A stretch of 64,000 bases of DNA from an uncultured Oscillospiraceae bacterium (GTDB lineage: Bacteria > Bacillota > Clostridia > Oscillospirales > Acutalibacteraceae), in the NCBI GenBank assembly GCA_900541905.1, contig UQLQ01000002.1, positions 1 to 64,000 on the forward strand. The letters are read 5' to 3'. A model generated the notes under the pieces. That model was given only the letters and a program-made list of their open reading frames with translations. It was not told where the DNA came from and made no database searches. The position numbers were made by a program, and so were the translations under genes. This document shows, one piece after another, positions 61,510-64,000 of this stretch. The first letter of the stretch is position 1; the number at the start of each line of letters is the position of its first letter.

Positions 61510-62642
61510 TCCTGCGCCTCCTCTGTATAGTCAAAATATTGTTGACTCAGTGTGGTAACCAAACTACTTTTGGTTATCAGTCCTACCAAACAGAACTTAG
61601 CGTCTACTACAGGAATTGTAGAATGATTTTCTTTTGTAACCAGTTTAATGGCATCCAAAATGGTTTGTTCTGGGTTTAGTGCGGCAAAGTCTGCGCTGAT
61701 GAAACTTCGAATCGGCTGCGTTTTATCCTCAATACTTCTCAGATGATTTGCCTTTACAATACCCAGCAACTGACGGGAATCGGGTTCTATAATTAAAAGG
61801 CTGTCGACCTTATATTGACGCATTTTGTCCATACATTTGAGAATGGACATTTCTTTGGTAGCGGTGACAGGCCGTTCAATCATAATGTCTTCCACCTTGA
61901 TATATTCAGGAGAAGACCAAATTCTGTTTTTACCCACAAAGTTTGCCACATAATCATCTGCGGGATTTTTCAGAATATTTTCCGGAGTATCATATTGCAG
62001 GACATTGCCGTCTCGCATGATACATATCAAATCAGCAACTTTGATTGCTTCGCTCATATCGTGCGTGACAAATACAATTGTTTTTTTCAGCTTGGATTGC
62101 AACTGTACCAATTCATCTTGTAAATCGGTGCGTGTAATGGGGTCAAGTGCCGAAAAAGGCTCATCCATTAAAATAATATCAGGATTGGTTGCAAATGCAC
62201 GGGCTACGCCAACTCGCTGCTGCTGGCCGCCGCTTAATTCGGTTGGATATCGGTCTAAAAATTCATCACAATCCATCCCGACCATGTGCATTAGTTTTTT
62301 TGTGTTTTCCTCTAACTCTGCGGGCTTGTATTTTTCAAGTTTTGGAATAATTTCAATGTTTTGCCGCACTGTCATATGAGGAAACAGGCCTGTTTGCTGT
62401 ATTACATAACCAATTTTTCTTCGTAAAGCCACTTCATTCATCGTTTGGATATTTTCGCCATTGATATAAATAGCTCCTGAAGTAGGTTTAATCAATCGGT
62501 TTATCATTTTCAGCAAAGTGGTTTTTCCACATCCGCTTTCTCCAATGATTGCCACAAACTGACCTTTTGGAATGGTTAAATTAATATCGCGAAGAATCTG
62601 TTTTGTTTTATAACTTTTCGCAATATGTTCAAATTGTAACAT
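61506..62642 (-). CDS. opuCA: Compatible-solute ABC transporter ATP-binding protein with CBS pair (OpuCA/ProV type)
   Basis: A 378-residue cytosolic ATPase. Walker A GESGCGKTTLLKMINRL (about residue 35), Q-loop YVIQQTGLFPHMTVRQNI, signature [16 protein letters not shown], Walker B IILMDEPFSALDPITR, H-loop VFVTHDMSEA. Two CBS domains follow (about 255-375: ERPVTATKEMSILKCMDKMRQYKVDSLLIIE and SADFAALNPEQTILDAIKLV), which in OpuA-like importers sense ionic strength or c-di-AMP. First gene of the operon; promoter and dyad lie just upstream, then the BusR-like gene. Confidence 0.94.
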   Translation of the reverse strand: MLQFEHIAKSYKTKQILRDINLTIPKGQFVAIIGESGCGKTTLLKMINRLIKPTSGAIYINGENIQTMNEVALRRKIGYVIQQTGLFPHMTVRQNIEIIPKLEKYKPAELEENTKKLMHMVGMDCDEFLDRYPTELSGGQQQRVGVARAFATNPDIILMDEPFSALDPITRTDLQDELVQLQSKLKKTIVFVTHDMSEAIKVADLICIMRDGNVLQYDTPENILKNPADDYVANFVGKNRIWSSPEYIKVEDIMIERPVTATKEMSILKCMDKMRQYKVDSLLIIEPDSRQLLGIVKANHLRSIEDKTQPIRSFISADFAALNPEQTILDAIKLVTKENHSTIPVVDAKFCLVGLITKSSLVTTLSQQYFDYTEEAQE

Positions 62643-62658
62643 GCGTTCTCCTCCTAAA

Positions 62659-62703
62659 AAAGAGTAACAACTTCATTATACAATAAAGTTGTTACTCTTT
62701 CAA
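62659..62703 (-). promoter_or_regulatory. Promoter of the opu operon inside a 15-bp inverted repeat (probable operator)
   Basis: On the minus strand: TTGAAA (62703-62698), 17-base spacer, TATAAT (62680-62675). Around the -10 box lie perfect 15-bp inverted arms (62659-62673 and 62686-62700; 12 bases between). The right arm covers the spacer, so a bound regulator would block RNA polymerase. It could also act as a terminator for the regulator gene upstream. Confidence 0.65.
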
Positions 62704-62706
62704 CTC

Positions 62707-63351
62707 TCATTCTTCTTTTGGAGGATATAAAAACTCTGTTACCCGCTGTGTAGAATCGTCTTGAGGTAGGAAATATAATATATCATGCTCGCATAATTCA
62801 ATATAAGGGCCCGGAGAGCGCAGCAATGCATCCTGCTTTCGTACCGCAATTACGGTAGCTCCCGTATTTTGCCAAAATTGTATATCAGATAAGTTTCGGT
62901 TTAAGTAGTGGCAGTCCTTCGTGATATGAATTTCAAACGGCATAAACGGGTTCATAGACCGAAAATGTTCTGATGCTTGAATCAGTTCGGATAAATATTG
63001 ATTCAGTGCCTCCATCTCTTGTTTTTGGTGGTCAACACTTTGGAATATTTTTTCTTTGATACTTTCAATGGTTTCACGCTTATTAAATTGTTTGATAAAG
63101 TTGGAGGCGTTCTGTCGCGATTTAATGGTAACGCCGCTTCCTTTTTCGGACACGACAATATCTAAGTCACTTAAAACGCAGATAGCTCGTCTTGCCGTTT
63201 CGGGAGAAACGCCGTAATGGCCTGCGATATAAGAGCGCGTATAGATTTTATCGCCCACTTTATATTCTTCATTTGCTATTCTGGTAGCGATTTCGACAGC
63301 AATTTGTTGGTAGCGTGGCATTGAAATTTTATTTTTAATTTGATATTCCAT
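62707..63351 (-). CDS. busR: BusR-like GntR/RCK_C regulator of compatible-solute uptake
   Basis: A 214-residue regulator. An N-terminal GntR-type winged helix (about 1-75) reads PRYQQIAVEIATRIANEEYKVGDKIYTRSYIAGHYGVSPETARRAI, then a wing (EKGSGVTI). A coiled-coil linker spans about 85-125. The C-terminal RCK_C/TrkA-C domain (about 130-210) ends GATVIAVRKQDALLRSPGPYIELCEHDILYFLP. This layout is that of BusR, a c-di-AMP-binding repressor of glycine betaine uptake in lactic streptococci. It lies just upstream of the opu genes with an operator-like dyad between, matching that role. I start at the ATG 9 bases after AAAGGACT; another ATG two codons earlier is too close. Confidence 0.87.
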   Translation of the reverse strand: MEYQIKNKISMPRYQQIAVEIATRIANEEYKVGDKIYTRSYIAGHYGVSPETARRAICVLSDLDIVVSEKGSGVTIKSRQNASNFIKQFNKRETIESIKEKIFQSVDHQKQEMEALNQYLSELIQASEHFRSMNPFMPFEIHITKDCHYLNRNLSDIQFWQNTGATVIAVRKQDALLRSPGPYIELCEHDILYFLPQDDSTQRVTEFLYPPKEE

Positions 63352-63595
63352 AACCATAGTCCTTTTTATTGTGATATCTTAAATTTTAATGAAAACTTAA
63401 TACTGTGACCGTTAATCACTATACCATATTTATTTGAGTTACTCAATAAGTTTGTATGTAGAATTTTGAATTTGATACAGTATGATTCTAATCCTGTATA
63501 TTCCATACGGTCAAGTGGTTTGTTGATATCTTGATTCTAAATTTGTACATGCCGACATATAGTTAAAACACAGTGAAAAATGGGGGGATGCAAAA

Positions 63596-64000
63596 GTGGA
63601 TTGGCAAAATTTATCGAAGGAGGAATGTATAAAAAAGCTGGAAACCAACCAAAACAAAGGATTATCTACGTCTCAAGTGAAAAAAAGGCTGGAGCAATAT
63701 GGAACAAATGAGCTAACGCATAAAAAGAAAAACGGATTTTTCAAAAAATTTATCGGTCAATTTTCTGACTTTATGGTAATTATTCTGCTAATTGCAGCTG
63801 CGGTATCTTTTATTACATCCCTGATTCGCCATGATATGGATTTTATTGATTCCATAATCATTTTGACCATAGTGGTTGTCAATGCATTCACCGGTGTAAT
63901 ACAGGAAAGCAGAGCAGAAAAAGCAATTGAAGCCCTAAAAAAATTGTCTTCTCCGCAAGCAACAGTGCTTAGAGACGGAAAAGAGATGAAAATAGATTCT
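63596..64000 (+). CDS. P-type Ca2+-transporting ATPase, N-terminal part (cut by window end)
   Basis: GTG start at 63596 with GGGGGGATG upstream; the frame stays open to the last base (135 codons). The visible part matches the cation-ATPase N-terminal domain (GLSTSQVKKRLEQYGTNELTHKKKNGFFKKFIGQFSDFMVIILLIAAAVSF), then TM2 and the start of the actuator domain (VVNAFTGVIQESRAEKAIEALKKLSSPQATVLRDG). This is typical of SERCA/PMCA-like bacterial calcium pumps, which expel Ca2+ using ATP. The rest lies outside, so substrate residues cannot be seen. Confidence 0.9.
   Translation, partial: MDWQNLSKEECIKKLETNQNKGLSTSQVKKRLEQYGTNELTHKKKNGFFKKFIGQFSDFMVIILLIAAAVSFITSLIRHDMDFIDSIIILTIVVVNAFTGVIQESRAEKAIEALKKLSSPQATVLRDGKEMKIDS

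Overview
The window looks like chromosome of a low-GC, spore-forming Firmicute of class Clostridia, probably an anaerobic gut-type organism. This rests on AT-rich intergenic DNA, strong GGAGG ribosome binding sites, SpoIID, a cotJABC spore-coat operon, FMN and tetrahydrofolate riboswitches, an ECF-type FolT and an Mrp/Mbh-style antiporter. I cannot name a genus. Most of the window is ordinary core genome. The first ~1 kb is clearly foreign: GC-rich DNA carrying the end of a large serine recombinase, joined directly to the 3' remnant of an ABC-F ATPase gene.

Layout. 1-1700: mobile-element end and the ABC-F gene it appears to have broken. 1.9-7 kb: ArsR regulator, nitroreductase, solitary peptide-binding lipoprotein, DUF4190-like protein and an Lgt-like protein. 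7.2-11.4 kb (minus): trmL and the lower-glycolysis operon pgk-tpiA-gpmI. 11.5-17.6 kb: a small membrane peptide, MscS, a MORN-repeat protein, a ComEC-like metallo-beta-lactamase with a Cys-rich tail, and spoIID. 17.9-24.6 kb: citrate synthase with an unknown membrane protein, a Dps-like ferritin, gap (with a Cys-rich tail), an LCP cell-wall ligase, and folT under a THF riboswitch. 24.9-34.6 kb: one long operon for a multisubunit cation/proton antiporter with four antiporter-like large subunits, led by an unannotated 48-aa peptide. 35-40 kb: small winged-helix protein, CNNM/CorC protein, and a fructokinase-ptsI-lipoprotein operon. 40-46 kb: phosphopantetheinyl transferase, then FMN riboswitch-ribD-ribE-ribBA-ribH followed by a HAD phosphatase and an ArsC-like protein. 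46-55.6 kb: Ala/Gly symporter, GNAT protein with a MerR-type promoter, polar amino-acid ABC transporter, carbamate kinase, tandem AI-2E-family transporters and another GNAT protein. 55.7-64 kb: cotJABC, a WYL regulator with a GyrI-like protein, a YbhN-like flippase-type membrane protein, the compatible-solute ABC transporter with its BusR-like GntR/RCK_C regulator, and the start of a P-type Ca2+ ATPase.

How the parts work together. Several modules concern ion and osmotic homeostasis: MscS, the Mrp-like antiporter, the CNNM protein, the OpuC-type transporter with a BusR-like (c-di-AMP type) regulator, and the Ca2+ ATPase. The glycolytic genes are split between an operon (pgk-tpiA-gpmI) and a solitary gap.

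The most unusual non-coding signal is a dispersed ~110-bp intergenic element found three times (5082-5193 and 56888-56995 on +, 59830-59940 on -). It has three hairpins with compensatory base changes and an outward promoter at one end. The least-described protein pair is the MORN-repeat protein next to the Cys-tailed metallo-beta-lactamase (12997-16434). I saw no rRNA, tRNA or CRISPR array.
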